Source of the DNA: Streptomyces camponoticapitis
Lineage (GTDB): Bacteria; Actinomycetota; Actinomycetes; Streptomycetales; Streptomycetaceae
Direction: 5' to 3'
NCBI RefSeq assembly: GCF_014646115.1
Contig: NZ_BMMV01000013.1
Coordinates: 124,001 to 188,000, forward strand
Length of the DNA: 64,000 bases
Shown: one piece after another, positions 1-8,868 of the stretch
Numbering within the stretch: the stretch's first letter is position 1
Layout: each line of letters starts with the position of its first letter
Position numbers and translations under genes: made by a program
Notes under the pieces: generated by a model
The model's database searches: none
The model's input: only the letters and a program-made list of their open reading frames with translations
What the model was told of the DNA's origin: nothing

Positions 1-8
1 GGAACGCG

Positions 9-1745
9 GTGGTATCCGTCGCCACCGCCGTGGCCGTCGCGGCCACCGGACTCACCCTCGTCGCCCCCACGGCGACGGCCGAGCCCGCGGCCGGCCCCGC
101 CCCGGCGGCCGTCGCCGCGGCCGGCGCGGCGCTCCCCTTCACCTCCGTCGAGGCGGAGAGCGCCACCACGAACGGAACGGCGATCGGCCCCGATTACACC
201 CAGGGCACGCTCGCCTCGGAGTCGTCCGGCCGGCGCGCCGTCCAACTGGCCGCGGGCCAGAGCGTGGAGTTCACGCTCCCCGCCGCCGCGAACGCGGTGA
301 ACCTCGCGTACAGCGTCCCGGACGGCCGGTCCGGCACCCTTGCCGTGTACGTCGACGGCGAGAAGACCGACACGACGCTCGCGGTCACGTCCAAGTACTC
401 CTACATCGACACCCCCTGGATCGCCGGCTCCAAGACGCACCACCTCCTCGACAACACCCGCGCGCTGCTCGGCCGGGACCTGTCCGCGGGCGCGAAGGTG
501 AGGTTCGAGGCGAGCGTCCCGACCACGATCGACGTCGCCGACTTCGAGCAGGTCGCCGGGCCCGCCGGGGCCCCGTCCGGCGCGGTCTCGGTCGTCGACA
601 AGGGCGCGGACCCGAGCGGTCAGGGGGACTCCACCCAGGCGTTCCGCGAGGCGATCGCCGCCGCGAGGGGAGGCGTCGTGTGGATCCCGCCGGGCGAGTT
701 CAAGCTGACCCAGTCGCTCAGCGGCGTGGACGACGTCGAGCTACGGGGCGCGGGCAACTGGCACTCCGTGGTGCGCAGTTCGCGCTTCATCGACCAGTCG
801 AGCGCCCCGGCCGGCAACGTGGGGCTGCACGACTTCGCCGTCATCGGCGAGGTCACCGAGCGCGTCGACAGCAACCCGGACAACTTCGTCAACGGCTCGC
901 TCGGCCCGAACTCCCGTGTCTCCGGGATGTGGCTCCAGCACCTCAAGGTCGGCCTCTGGCTCACCGGGAACAACGACAACCTCGTCGTGGAGAGGAACCG
1001 CGTCCTGGACATGACGGCCGACGGGCTCAACCTGAACGGCACGGCCAACGGCGTACAGGTACGCGAGAACTTCCTGCGCAACACCGGCGACGACTCGCTC
1101 GCGATGTGGTCGCTCAACACCACCAACAGCTCCAGCACCTTCGCCAACAACACCATCTCGCAGCCCAACCTGGCGAACGGCATCGCGATCTACGGTGGCC
1201 GCGACATCACCGTCAAGGACAACCTGGTGCTCGACACCAACGCCCTGGGCAGCGGGATCGCGATCTCCAACCAGAAGTTCATGGACCCGTTCTTCCCGCT
1301 GGCCGGCACCATCACGGTCGCCGGGAACACCCTCGTACGCACCGGAGCGATGAACCCCAACTGGCAGCACCCCATGGGTGCGCTCCGGGTCGACGCGTAC
1401 GACAGCGCCATCGAGGCGAATGTCAGCATCACCGGCACCACCGTCACCGACAGCCCCTACAGCGCCTTCGAGTTCGTCTCCGGCAGCGGAACGGGCAAGG
1501 CCGTCCGTAACGTGACCGTCGACGGCGCGACCGTCGACGGCGTCGGCACGGTCGTGGTACAGGCCGAGACACCCGGCGCGGTCACCTTCCGCGGCGTCAC
1601 GGCGACGGACGTGGGCGCCGCCGGTAGTTACAACTGCCCGTACCCGGCGGGCAGCGGCACCTTCGAGATCACCGACGGCGGTGGCAACTCCGGCTGGGAC
1701 ACGGTCTGGGACGACTGCGCCACCTGGCCCGAGCCCGCCGAGTAG
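9..1745 (+). CDS. Secreted beta-helix glycanase, GH87 (alpha-1,3-glucanase/mycodextranase)-like, 5' end outside window
   Basis: This probably encodes an exported polysaccharide hydrolase. The visible N-terminus is the hydrophobic core and AxA-type cleavage region of a signal peptide without its basic n-region, and the frame is open to the window edge, so the true start lies upstream. Residues about 45-175 look like a CBM6/35-type beta-sandwich (it opens with a VEAES-type motif). From about residue 195 the chain becomes a pectate-lyase-like right-handed beta-helix with repeated N-rich turns (NRVLD, NFLRN, NTLVR). The ADGLNLNG (about 336) and NTGDDSLAMWS (about 358) motifs carry closely spaced Asp residues of the kind used as catalytic acids in GH87. 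The GH87 label is by recalled motif similarity; GH55 or another beta-helix family is the alternative. It ends 109 bp before the CobW gene. Confidence 0.7.
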   Translation: MVSVATAVAVAATGLTLVAPTATAEPAAGPAPAAVAAAGAALPFTSVEAESATTNGTAIGPDYTQGTLASESSGRRAVQLAAGQSVEFTLPAAANAVNLAYSVPDGRSGTLAVYVDGEKTDTTLAVTSKYSYIDTPWIAGSKTHHLLDNTRALLGRDLSAGAKVRFEASVPTTIDVADFEQVAGPAGAPSGAVSVVDKGADPSGQGDSTQAFREAIAAARGGVVWIPPGEFKLTQSLSGVDDVELRGAGNWHSVVRSSRFIDQSSAPAGNVGLHDFAVIGEVTERVDSNPDNFVNGSLGPNSRVSGMWLQHLKVGLWLTGNNDNLVVERNRVLDMTADGLNLNGTANGVQVRENFLRNTGDDSLAMWSLNTTNSSSTFANNTISQPNLANGIAIYGGRDITVKDNLVLDTNALGSGIAISNQKFMDPFFPLAGTITVAGNTLVRTGAMNPNWQHPMGALRVDAYDSAIEANVSITGTTVTDSPYSAFEFVSGSGTGKAVRNVTVDGATVDGVGTVVVQAETPGAVTFRGVTATDVGAAGSYNCPYPAGSGTFEITDGGGNSGWDTVWDDCATWPEPAE

Positions 1746-1853
1746 AGGACACCGCCGAACGCCCCGTGGCGGAGGCGCGCCTGCCCGCTCCTATCCTGGA
1801 GGGGGCAGGCGCACCGCTCTGCCCGGACCTCCCGAGGAAGACGGAGCGCGGTC

Positions 1854-2957
1854 TTGGATCCGAGCACGGCCGGCAGACAGATTCCGGTGGTCGTCCTCGC
1901 GGGCTTCCTCGGCTCCGGCAAGACGACCCTGCTCAACCACCTCCTGCGGCGCCGGGCCGGCAACCGCGTCGCGGTCGTCGTCAACGACTTCGGGGCCGTC
2001 GAGATCGACGCCATGACCGTCGCGGGCCAGGTCGGGTCCACGGTCTCCTTGGGCAACGGGTGTCTGTGCTGCGCCGTGGACGCGAGCGAACTGGACGGCT
2101 ATCTGGAGCGGCTCAGCCGCCCCGCCGCCCGGATCGACATCATCGTCATCGAGGCGAGCGGCCTCGCCGAGCCGCAGGAACTCGTCCGGATGATCCTCGC
2201 CGGCGACAGCCCCCGCACGGTGTACGGCGGGCTCGTCGAGGTCGTGGACGCGGCCGAGTTCGACGCCACCCGCGAGCGCCACCCCGAGACCGACCGGCAC
2301 CTCGCCATCGCCGACCTGGTCGTCCTGAACAAGACCGACCGCGTGACACCGGCCGAACACGAGCGCGTCCTCGGGGTGATCGGGGAGCTCGGGCCGGGGG
2401 CCGCGGTCGTCTCCGCGTCGTACGGGAGGATCGACCCGGGGCTGCTCTTCGACCCGGCCACGCGCCCCGCGGAGGAGGAGAAGGTCCGCCAGCTCTCCTT
2501 CGAGGACCTGTCGGCGGACGACGAGCCGGACCCCGCGCACCGTGCCGACCACGCGCACCATCCGCACGCCGCCTACGAGAGCGTGTCGTTCGACGAACCG
2601 GCCGCCATGGATCCGCGCCGGCTCATGACCTTCCTCGACTCACGGCCGGAAGGGCTCTACCGCGTCAAGGGCTTCGTGGACTTCGGCGCGGCCGACCCGG
2701 ACAACCGGTACGCCGTCCACGCTGTCGGCCGCTTCCTGCGCTTCTACCCGGAGCCCTGGCCACGCGGCGCCGAGCGCCGCACACAGCTCGTGCTCATCGG
2801 GACAGGTATCGACCCCGACGCCCTGGCCAAGGAGCTGGCGGTCTGCGCCGTCAGCGGCACCGACGCCGGGACGGATCCGGGCGAGACCGCCATGTGGGGC
2901 GTCCTGCGTTACGTACGGTCGGAGCCGGCGGCCGATGAGGCCGCCGACCCGTTCTGA
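1854..2957 (+). CDS. CobW/COG0523-family GTP-binding metallochaperone
   Basis: This is a 367-residue G3E-family P-loop GTPase that would insert or allocate a metal ion (zinc or cobalt in characterised relatives). The Walker A motif GFLGSGKT lies at residues about 17-24, the family CxCC metal-binding motif appears as GCLCC near residue 69, the switch region contains EASGLAEP, and NKTD near residue 159 is the guanine-specificity motif. A His-rich linker (HRADHAHHPH) near residue 235 precedes the C-terminal CobW domain and could be a second metal site. Translation starts at TTG, preceded by a GAAGACGGAG purine stretch. It converges with parC 17 bp away. I saw no Zur-type operator close upstream, so which metal it serves is open. 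Confidence 0.87.
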   Translation: MDPSTAGRQIPVVVLAGFLGSGKTTLLNHLLRRRAGNRVAVVVNDFGAVEIDAMTVAGQVGSTVSLGNGCLCCAVDASELDGYLERLSRPAARIDIIVIEASGLAEPQELVRMILAGDSPRTVYGGLVEVVDAAEFDATRERHPETDRHLAIADLVVLNKTDRVTPAEHERVLGVIGELGPGAAVVSASYGRIDPGLLFDPATRPAEEEKVRQLSFEDLSADDEPDPAHRADHAHHPHAAYESVSFDEPAAMDPRRLMTFLDSRPEGLYRVKGFVDFGAADPDNRYAVHAVGRFLRFYPEPWPRGAERRTQLVLIGTGIDPDALAKELAVCAVSGTDAGTDPGETAMWGVLRYVRSEPAADEAADPF

Positions 2958-2974
2958 CCCGCCGCGCTCCCGCG

Positions 2975-5425
2975 TCAGCTCGCCGGCCCCGCCAGGGACG
3001 CGACGACCGACGGCGGCGGCGTGCCCGAACCGTCCCTGCGCGGATCCGGCTCCGGCAGCTCGGCCGGTGAACCGTTCTTCAGCGCCGCCCGCGCCGGGGC
3101 CGCGCCCGCCCAGGCGAAGACCAGCACGTCCTCGCCCTTGAGGAAGCGCTGGCAGCGCACCCCGCCGGTGGCCCGGCCCTTGCGCGGGTACTGGTCGAAC
3201 GGGGTGAGCTTCGCCGTCGTCTCCGAGTCGTCCAGCGTGCCCTGCGAACCCGCGACCGTGTAGACGACCCCGTCGCCCGCCGGGTCGACCGCCGTGAAGG
3301 AGATCACCGAGGCGCCGTCGGCCAGCTTGACGCCCGCCATGCCTCCGGCGGGCCGGCCCTGCGGCCTGACCTGCGAAGCCTGGTAGCGCAGCAGCTGGGC
3401 GTCGGAGGTGATGAAGACCAGATCCTCCTCGCCCGTACGCAGCTCGGCCGCGCCCACCACCCGGTCACCCTCCTTGAGGCTGATGACCTCCAACTCGTCC
3501 TTGTTGGACGGGTAGTCGGGGACGACGCGCTTGACGACACCCTGGAGCGTGCCCAGCGCGAGACCCGGCGAGGACTCGTCCAGCGTCGTCAGCGTGACCA
3601 GGTCCTCGTCCGGCTCCAGCGTCAGGAACTCCGCGAGCGGCGCCCCGCCCGCCAGATTCGGCGCCGACGCGGTGTCCGGCAGCTGCGGCAGGTCGATCAC
3701 GTTGATCCGCAGCAGCCGTCCGGTCGAGGTGACCGCTCCGACCTCGCCGCGCGCCGTCGCCGGCACCGCCGAGATGATCACGTCGTGCTTGACCCGCCTG
3801 CCGTCGCCGCTGCCCAGCGGCCCGCCGTTGGCCGTACGCGCCAGCAGCCCCGTGGACGACATCAGCACCCGGCACGGGTCGTCGGCCACCTCCAGCGGCA
3901 CCGCGGCGACCGGCGAACTGCCCGACTCCAGCAGGACCGTGCGCCGGTCGGTGCCGAACTTCTTGGCGACCGTGGCCAGTTCGGAGGAGACGAGCTTGCG
4001 CAGCTCGCCGTCCGACTCCAGGATCCCGGTCAGCTCGTCGATCTCGCCGTTCAGCCGGTCGCGCTCGCTCTCCAGCTCGATCCGGTCGAAGCGGGTGAGC
4101 CGGCGCAGCGGCGTGTCCAGGATGTACTGCGTCTGCACGTCGCTCAGCGAGAAGCGCTCGATCAGCCGCTCCTTGGCCTGCGCCGAGTTGTCGCTGGAGC
4201 GGATGAGGCGGATGACCTCGTCGATGTCGAGGAGCGCGACGAGCAGACCCTCGACCAGATGCAGCCGGTCGCGCCGCTTGGTCCTGCGGAACTCGCTGCG
4301 CCTTCGTACGACGGTGAACCGGTGGTCGAGATAGACCTCCAGCAGCTCCTTGAGCCCCAGCGTCAGCGGCTGGCCGTCCACCAGCGCCACGTTGTTGATG
4401 CCGAAGGTCTCCTCCATCGGCGTCAGCTTGTAGAGCTGCTCCAGCACGGCCTCGGGGATGAACCCGTTCTTGATCTCGATGACCAGGCGCAGCCCGTGCG
4501 CCCGGTCCGTGAGGTCCTTGACGTCGGCGATCCCCATGAGCTTCTTCGCCGAGACCAGGTCCTTGATCTTGGCGATCACCTTCTCCGGGCCGACCGTGAA
4601 CGGCAGTTCCGTGACGACCAGGCCCTTGCGCCGCGCGGTGACGTCCTCCACGGCGACCGTCGCGCGGATCTTGAACGTCCCGCGCCCGTTCTCGTACGCG
4701 TCCTTGATGCCCTGGAGACCCACGATCCGGCCACCGGTGGGCAGGTCGGGCCCCGGCACGTACCGCATCAGCGTTTCCAGGTCGGCGCCCGGGTGCTTGA
4801 TCAGATGCCGCGCGGCGGCGATGACCTCGCCCAGATTGTGCGGCGCCATGTTCGTCGCCATGCCGACGGCGATGCCGGAGGCGCCGTTGACCAGAAGATT
4901 CGGATACGCGGCCGGCAGCGTGACCGGTTCCTGCTCCTGGCCGTCGTAATTCGACTGGAAATCGACGGTGTCCTCGTCGATCGACTCCGTCATCAGTGAC
5001 GTGGCGTCAGCCATCCGGCACTCCGTGTACCGCATGGCGGCCGGCGGGTCGTCGTTGCCGAGGGAGCCGAAGTTCCCGTGGCCGTCGACCAGCGGCAGCC
5101 GCATCGAGAACGGCTGCGCCATCCGGACGAGGGCGTCGTAGATCGACGCGTCCCCGTGCGGGTGCAATTTACCCATCACCTCGCCGACGACCCGGGCGCA
5201 CTTCACATAGCCGCGGTCGGGGCGCAGGCCCATCTCGTTCATCTGGTACACGATGCGGCGGTGCACCGGCTTCATGCCGTCGCGGGCGTCCGGCAGGGCC
5301 CGGGAGTAGATCACCGAATACGCGTACTCAAGGAAGGAGCCCTGCATTTCATCGACCACGTCGATGTCGAGGATCTTCTCCTCGAAGTCCTCCGGCGGCG
5401 GGGTCTTCGTGCTGCGGCGGGCCAT
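2975..5425 (-). CDS. parC: DNA topoisomerase IV subunit A (type IIA topoisomerase)
   Basis: This is the breakage-reunion subunit of a type II topoisomerase that decatenates chromosomes. The 816-residue protein has the GyrA/ParC N-terminal domain (SRALPDARDGMKPVHRRI), the quinolone-region sequence LHPHGDASIYDAL, and the AAMRYTECRM segment containing the catalytic tyrosine. The C-terminal beta-pinwheel has diverged and lacks a clear GyrA box, which favours ParC over GyrA. Streptomyces gyrA sits near oriC with gyrB, so this isolated copy fits parC. The ATG is preceded by AAGGAG about 10 bases upstream. It is transcribed divergently from the M16 peptidase genes and converges with the CobW gene. 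Confidence 0.93.
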   Translation of the reverse strand: MARRSTKTPPPEDFEEKILDIDVVDEMQGSFLEYAYSVIYSRALPDARDGMKPVHRRIVYQMNEMGLRPDRGYVKCARVVGEVMGKLHPHGDASIYDALVRMAQPFSMRLPLVDGHGNFGSLGNDDPPAAMRYTECRMADATSLMTESIDEDTVDFQSNYDGQEQEPVTLPAAYPNLLVNGASGIAVGMATNMAPHNLGEVIAAARHLIKHPGADLETLMRYVPGPDLPTGGRIVGLQGIKDAYENGRGTFKIRATVAVEDVTARRKGLVVTELPFTVGPEKVIAKIKDLVSAKKLMGIADVKDLTDRAHGLRLVIEIKNGFIPEAVLEQLYKLTPMEETFGINNVALVDGQPLTLGLKELLEVYLDHRFTVVRRRSEFRRTKRRDRLHLVEGLLVALLDIDEVIRLIRSSDNSAQAKERLIERFSLSDVQTQYILDTPLRRLTRFDRIELESERDRLNGEIDELTGILESDGELRKLVSSELATVAKKFGTDRRTVLLESGSSPVAAVPLEVADDPCRVLMSSTGLLARTANGGPLGSGDGRRVKHDVIISAVPATARGEVGAVTSTGRLLRINVIDLPQLPDTASAPNLAGGAPLAEFLTLEPDEDLVTLTTLDESSPGLALGTLQGVVKRVVPDYPSNKDELEVISLKEGDRVVGAAELRTGEEDLVFITSDAQLLRYQASQVRPQGRPAGGMAGVKLADGASVISFTAVDPAGDGVVYTVAGSQGTLDDSETTAKLTPFDQYPRKGRATGGVRCQRFLKGEDVLVFAWAGAAPARAALKNGSPAELPEPDPRRDGSGTPPPSVVASLAGPAS

Positions 5426-5738
5426 CGCTGCTGCGGCTCCTTCACAGGTCTGTGCGGGTCTGGGCGGGCAACTTCAGGAACTGACGCGGACCATTGTGGC
5501 CCGCCGGACCGACAACGCGGACCTCGACCCGTCGTTGAACCCTCCGGGACGCCCGTTCCGGCGGCGTCGGGTGAGTCGGCGAGGAGGCGGCGGTGAGCGG
5601 CGGACGGGCAGGTGGCGAGCCCTTTCGCAAGCCGTTGGCGAGTCGACGCCGCCTCCCCGGACACGGGAACTTCGCCACGGGTCGGCACGCTTGCATACAG
5701 TGGCAGGACTTCTCCACATCGCGATCGAAGGGACGTAC
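5426..5738. other. Intergenic region between divergent parC and M16 peptidase genes
   Basis: This 313-bp gap has no convincing gene. Antisense-looking open frames run through it, but they lack start sites and similarity. It must hold the promoters for parC on the minus strand and for the peptidase pair on the plus strand. I can point only to a TACAGT hexamer near 5696-5701 as a possible -10 for the plus strand, with no convincing -35. Confidence 0.4.
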
Positions 5739-7100
5739 ATGCCCATGGGTCACACGGCCACAGCGCAGGCCGGTTCCGGCGGCCTGACAGCGACCGAGCA
5801 CCGGCTCGCCAACGGACTGCGCGTGGTGCTCTCCGAGGACCACCTGACCCCGGTCGCCGCGGTCTGCCTCTGGTACGACGTCGGCTCACGCCACGAGGTC
5901 AAGGGCCGTACGGGCCTCGCCCACCTCTTCGAGCACCTGATGTTCCAGGGCTCGGAGCAGGTCAAGGGCAACGGTCACTTCGAGCTGGTGCAGGGCGCCG
6001 GCGGCTCCCTCAACGGCACCACCAGCTTCGAGCGCACCAACTACTTCGAGACCATGCCCACCCACCAGCTGGAGCTCGCCCTCTGGCTGGAGGCCGACCG
6101 CATGGGCTCGCTGCTCTCCTCCCTGGACGACGAGGGGATGGAGAATCAGCGCGACGTGGTGAAGAACGAACGCCGCCAGCGTTACGACAACGTGCCCTAC
6201 GGCACCGCCTTCGAGCGCCTGACCGCGCTCTCCTACCCCGAGGGCCACCCCTACCACCACACCCCGATCGGCTCGATGGCCGATCTGGACGCGGCGACCC
6301 TCGACGACGCGCGGCAGTTCTTCCGTACGTACTACGCGCCGAACAACGCGGTGCTCTCCGTCGTCGGCGACATCGACCCCGAGCAGACCCTCGCCTGGGT
6401 GGAGAAGTACTTCGGCTCGATCCCCGGGCACGACGGCAAGCAGGCGCCGCGCGACGGCTCGCTGCCCGACATCATCGGGGAGCAGCTGCGCGAGGAGATC
6501 CACGAGGAGGTCCCGGCGCGCGCGCTGATGGCCGCCTACCGGCTGCCGCAGGACGGCACCCGCGAGGCCGACGCCGCCGACCTGGCGCTCACCGTCCTCG
6601 GCGGGGGCGAGTCCTCCCGTCTCCACAACCGCCTGGTGCGCCGCGACCGTACGGCCGTCGCCGCCGGATTCGGACTGCTGCGCCTGGCGGGCGCGCCCTC
6701 GCTCGGCTGGCTGGACGTGAAGACGTCCGGTGGCGTCGAGGTGCCCCAGATCGAGGCCGCGGTCGACGAGGAGCTGGCCCGGTTCGCGGCCGAAGGCCCC
6801 ACGGGCGAGGAAATGGAGCGCGCCCAGGCCCAGTTGGAGCGCGAATGGCTCGACCGGCTCGGTACGGTCGCGGGCCGCGCGGACGAACTGTGCCGGTACG
6901 CGGTGCTGTTCGGCGACCCGCAGCTGGCACTGACCGCCGTCCAGCGGGTGCTGGACGTCACGGCCGACGAGGTACGCGCGGTGGCCGAGGCCCGGCTGCG
7001 CCCGGACAACAGGGCGGTGCTGGTCTACGAGCCGATCACCTCCGACGACGAGGACGCCGCCGACGAGACCACCGACGAGCACGAGGGGGCGGACCAGTGA
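5739..7100 (+). CDS. M16 family zinc metallopeptidase, catalytic subunit
   Basis: This is a 453-residue pitrilysin/MPP-type peptidase. The inverted zinc motif HxxEH is intact as HLFEH (His62, Glu65, His66), and the downstream NERRQRYDN segment carries the distal metal-ligand glutamate. The chosen ATG follows GAAGGGA at good spacing. A frame continuation upstream exists, but it is compositionally unlike protein and includes the promoter region. A second ATG two codons later is possible. The gene overlaps the next one by four bases, so the two products are probably translationally coupled and assemble as the active/inactive heterodimer typical of two-gene M16B systems. Substrate is unknown; there is no signal peptide, so action is likely cytoplasmic. 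Confidence 0.9.
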   Translation: MPMGHTATAQAGSGGLTATEHRLANGLRVVLSEDHLTPVAAVCLWYDVGSRHEVKGRTGLAHLFEHLMFQGSEQVKGNGHFELVQGAGGSLNGTTSFERTNYFETMPTHQLELALWLEADRMGSLLSSLDDEGMENQRDVVKNERRQRYDNVPYGTAFERLTALSYPEGHPYHHTPIGSMADLDAATLDDARQFFRTYYAPNNAVLSVVGDIDPEQTLAWVEKYFGSIPGHDGKQAPRDGSLPDIIGEQLREEIHEEVPARALMAAYRLPQDGTREADAADLALTVLGGGESSRLHNRLVRRDRTAVAAGFGLLRLAGAPSLGWLDVKTSGGVEVPQIEAAVDEELARFAAEGPTGEEMERAQAQLEREWLDRLGTVAGRADELCRYAVLFGDPQLALTAVQRVLDVTADEVRAVAEARLRPDNRAVLVYEPITSDDEDAADETTDEHEGADQ

Positions 7101-8485
7101 CCGACGCTGCCGTGACCATGGAGTTCCACCCGCAGCCGACGGCCGGAGAGGCCAGGCCCTGGGCGTTCCCCGCGCCCGAGCGCGGCGCGTTGCCCAACGG
7201 CCTGACGGTGCTGCGCTGTCACCGCCCCGGCCAGCAGGTGGTGGCCGTCGAGATCTCCCTCGCCGCCCCGCTGGAGGCCGAGCCCGAAGGCCTGGACGGC
7301 GTGGCCACGATCATGGCCCGCGCCCTGTCCGAGGGAACCGACAAGCACACCGCCGAGGAGTTCGCCGCCGAGCTGGAGCGCTGCGGCGCCACGCTCGACG
7401 CGCACGCCGACCACCCCGGCGTCCGGGTCTCCTTGGAGGTCCCGGTCTCCCGGCTGCCCAAGGCGCTCGGCCTGCTCGCCGACGCCCTGCGCGCACCGCT
7501 GTTCTCGGAGAGCGAGGTCGGCCGGCTCGTCACCAACAGGCTGGACGAGATCCCGCACGAGCAGGCCAACCCGGCCCGCCGCGCGGCGAAGCAGCTCTCC
7601 AAGGAGCTGTTCCCGGCCACCTCGCGCATGTCGCGCCCCCGCCAGGGCACCGAGGAGACCGTCGGACGCATCGACGCCAAGGGCGTCCGCGCCTTCTACG
7701 ACGCGCATGTCCGCCCCGCCACCGCCACCGCGGTGATCGTCGGCGACCTCACCGGTGTCGACGTCGACGCCCTGCTCGCCGAGACCCTCGGCGACTGGAC
7801 GGGCGACACCTCCGAGCCGCGTCCCGTGCCGCCGGTGACCGCCGACGACACCGGCCGTGTGGTGATCGTGGACCGGCCCGGAGCCGTACAGACCCAGCTC
7901 CTGATCGGCCGCGTCGGCCCCGACCGGCACGACCGCGTCTGGCCGGCCCAGGTGCTCGGCACGTACTGCCTGGGCGGCACGCTCACCTCCCGGCTCGACC
8001 GGGTGCTGCGCGAGGAGAAGGGCTACACGTACGGCGTGCGGGCCTTCGCGCAGGTGCTGCGCTCCGACCCGGACGGCACGGGTGCCTCCATGCTCGCCAT
8101 CAGCGGCTCCGTGGACACGGAGTCGACCGGGCCCGCGCTGGACGACCTGTGGAAGGTCCTGCGTACGCTCGCGGCCGAAGGCCTGACGGACGCCGAGCGC
8201 GAGACGGCCGTGCAGAATCTGGTCGGGGTCGCCCCGCTGAAGTACGAGACGGCCGCGTCCGTCGCGGACACGCTCGCCGACCAGGTCGAGCAGCACCTCC
8301 CCGACGACTTCCAGGCGCGGCTGTACGCGCGCCTGGCCGAGACCGGCACGGTCGAGGCGACGGCCGCCGTCGTCAGCGCCTTCCCGGGCGACCGGCTCGT
8401 CACGGTGCTCGTCGGGGACGCGTCGGTGATCCGGGAGCCGATCGAGGCGCTGGGCATCGGCGAGGTGAAGGTCGTCACCGGCTGA
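7097..8485 (+). CDS. M16 family peptidase-like, non-catalytic partner subunit
   Basis: This 462-residue protein has the M16 fold (PNGLTV start, YGVRAFAQ and C-terminal M16 domain) but no HxxEH: the equivalent helix reads GVATIMARAL. In two-gene M16B peptidases one subunit supplies zinc and the other (often with an R/Y pair in the C-terminal domain) closes the chamber, and this fits that second role. The GTG start overlaps the TGA of the catalytic subunit in GTGA. A large in-frame extension upstream is just read-through in the shadow frame of the previous gene. A strong terminator follows 27 bases after the stop. Confidence 0.88.
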   Translation: MTDAAVTMEFHPQPTAGEARPWAFPAPERGALPNGLTVLRCHRPGQQVVAVEISLAAPLEAEPEGLDGVATIMARALSEGTDKHTAEEFAAELERCGATLDAHADHPGVRVSLEVPVSRLPKALGLLADALRAPLFSESEVGRLVTNRLDEIPHEQANPARRAAKQLSKELFPATSRMSRPRQGTEETVGRIDAKGVRAFYDAHVRPATATAVIVGDLTGVDVDALLAETLGDWTGDTSEPRPVPPVTADDTGRVVIVDRPGAVQTQLLIGRVGPDRHDRVWPAQVLGTYCLGGTLTSRLDRVLREEKGYTYGVRAFAQVLRSDPDGTGASMLAISGSVDTESTGPALDDLWKVLRTLAAEGLTDAERETAVQNLVGVAPLKYETAASVADTLADQVEQHLPDDFQARLYARLAETGTVEATAAVVSAFPGDRLVTVLVGDASVIREPIEALGIGEVKVVTG

Positions 8486-8512
8486 GACGGAGCGCCCCGC
8501 AATACGGATAAA

Positions 8513-8548
8513 GGGAACCCCGGTGACGAACCCGTCACCGGGGTTCCC
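8513..8548 (+). terminator. Perfect 16-bp hairpin terminator after M16 operon
   Basis: Arms 8513-8528 and 8533-8548 are exact reverse complements (GGGAACCCCGGTGACG and its complement) around a 4-base AACC loop. It sits just after the second M16 stop codon and is followed by C-rich rather than T-rich sequence, as is common for Streptomyces terminators. Confidence 0.85.
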
Positions 8549-8644
8549 CCCTATGTCCGTATTCATGGGCGAGTTGCCCGAATGCCCTGTGGCGTGCGCT
8601 ACAAAAGGGCCTGTCCGTTTGGTGATTGAAAGATGAACGCCTAG

Positions 8645-8853
8645 CGTCGGTCCGGCTGTTCGCCAGAGCCCGCCGCATTCGCGGCACCGGACAGCCATCG
8701 CCGAGTCCCCGTCAGGCGCGAGCCTGGGGAGCCGGGGACCCAATCGATGTCCCTGGGGTGAATCGGGGGCCTTCGCGCGATCCGCGGAGGAGCCCGTAGG
8801 AGACCTTCCTGCTCCGAACCCGTCAGCTAACCCGGTAGGCGAGAAGGAAGGAA
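8645..8853 (+). promoter_or_regulatory. ydaO-yuaA (cyclic di-AMP) riboswitch
   Basis: The leader of the M23 gene matches the actinobacterial ydaO motif as I remember it. Conserved blocks are GGGGAGCCGGGGACC near 8727-8740, TGGGGTGAATCGG near 8754-8766, and the 3' half from GTAGGAG (about 8797) through CTGCTCCGAACCCGTC, AGCTAACCCGGTAGGCG to GAAGGAAGGA just upstream of the ribosome binding site. In Streptomyces this class is found before cell-wall lytic enzymes such as rpfA; c-di-AMP binding is generally an OFF signal. Boundaries are approximate because I could not fold the RNA. Confidence 0.88.
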
Positions 8854-8868
8854 AGGACCAGCCACTTC

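Noticed and set aside
5612..7096. Long N-terminal extension of the second M16 subunit
   Set aside because: It is the out-of-frame shadow of the catalytic M16 gene and has no ribosome site; the GTG overlap start is better supported.
7025..8743. Long minus-strand frame opposite the second M16 gene and riboswitch
   Set aside because: Composition is typical of antisense frames in high-GC DNA (many Gly, Arg, Val), and the plus strand has clear homology.
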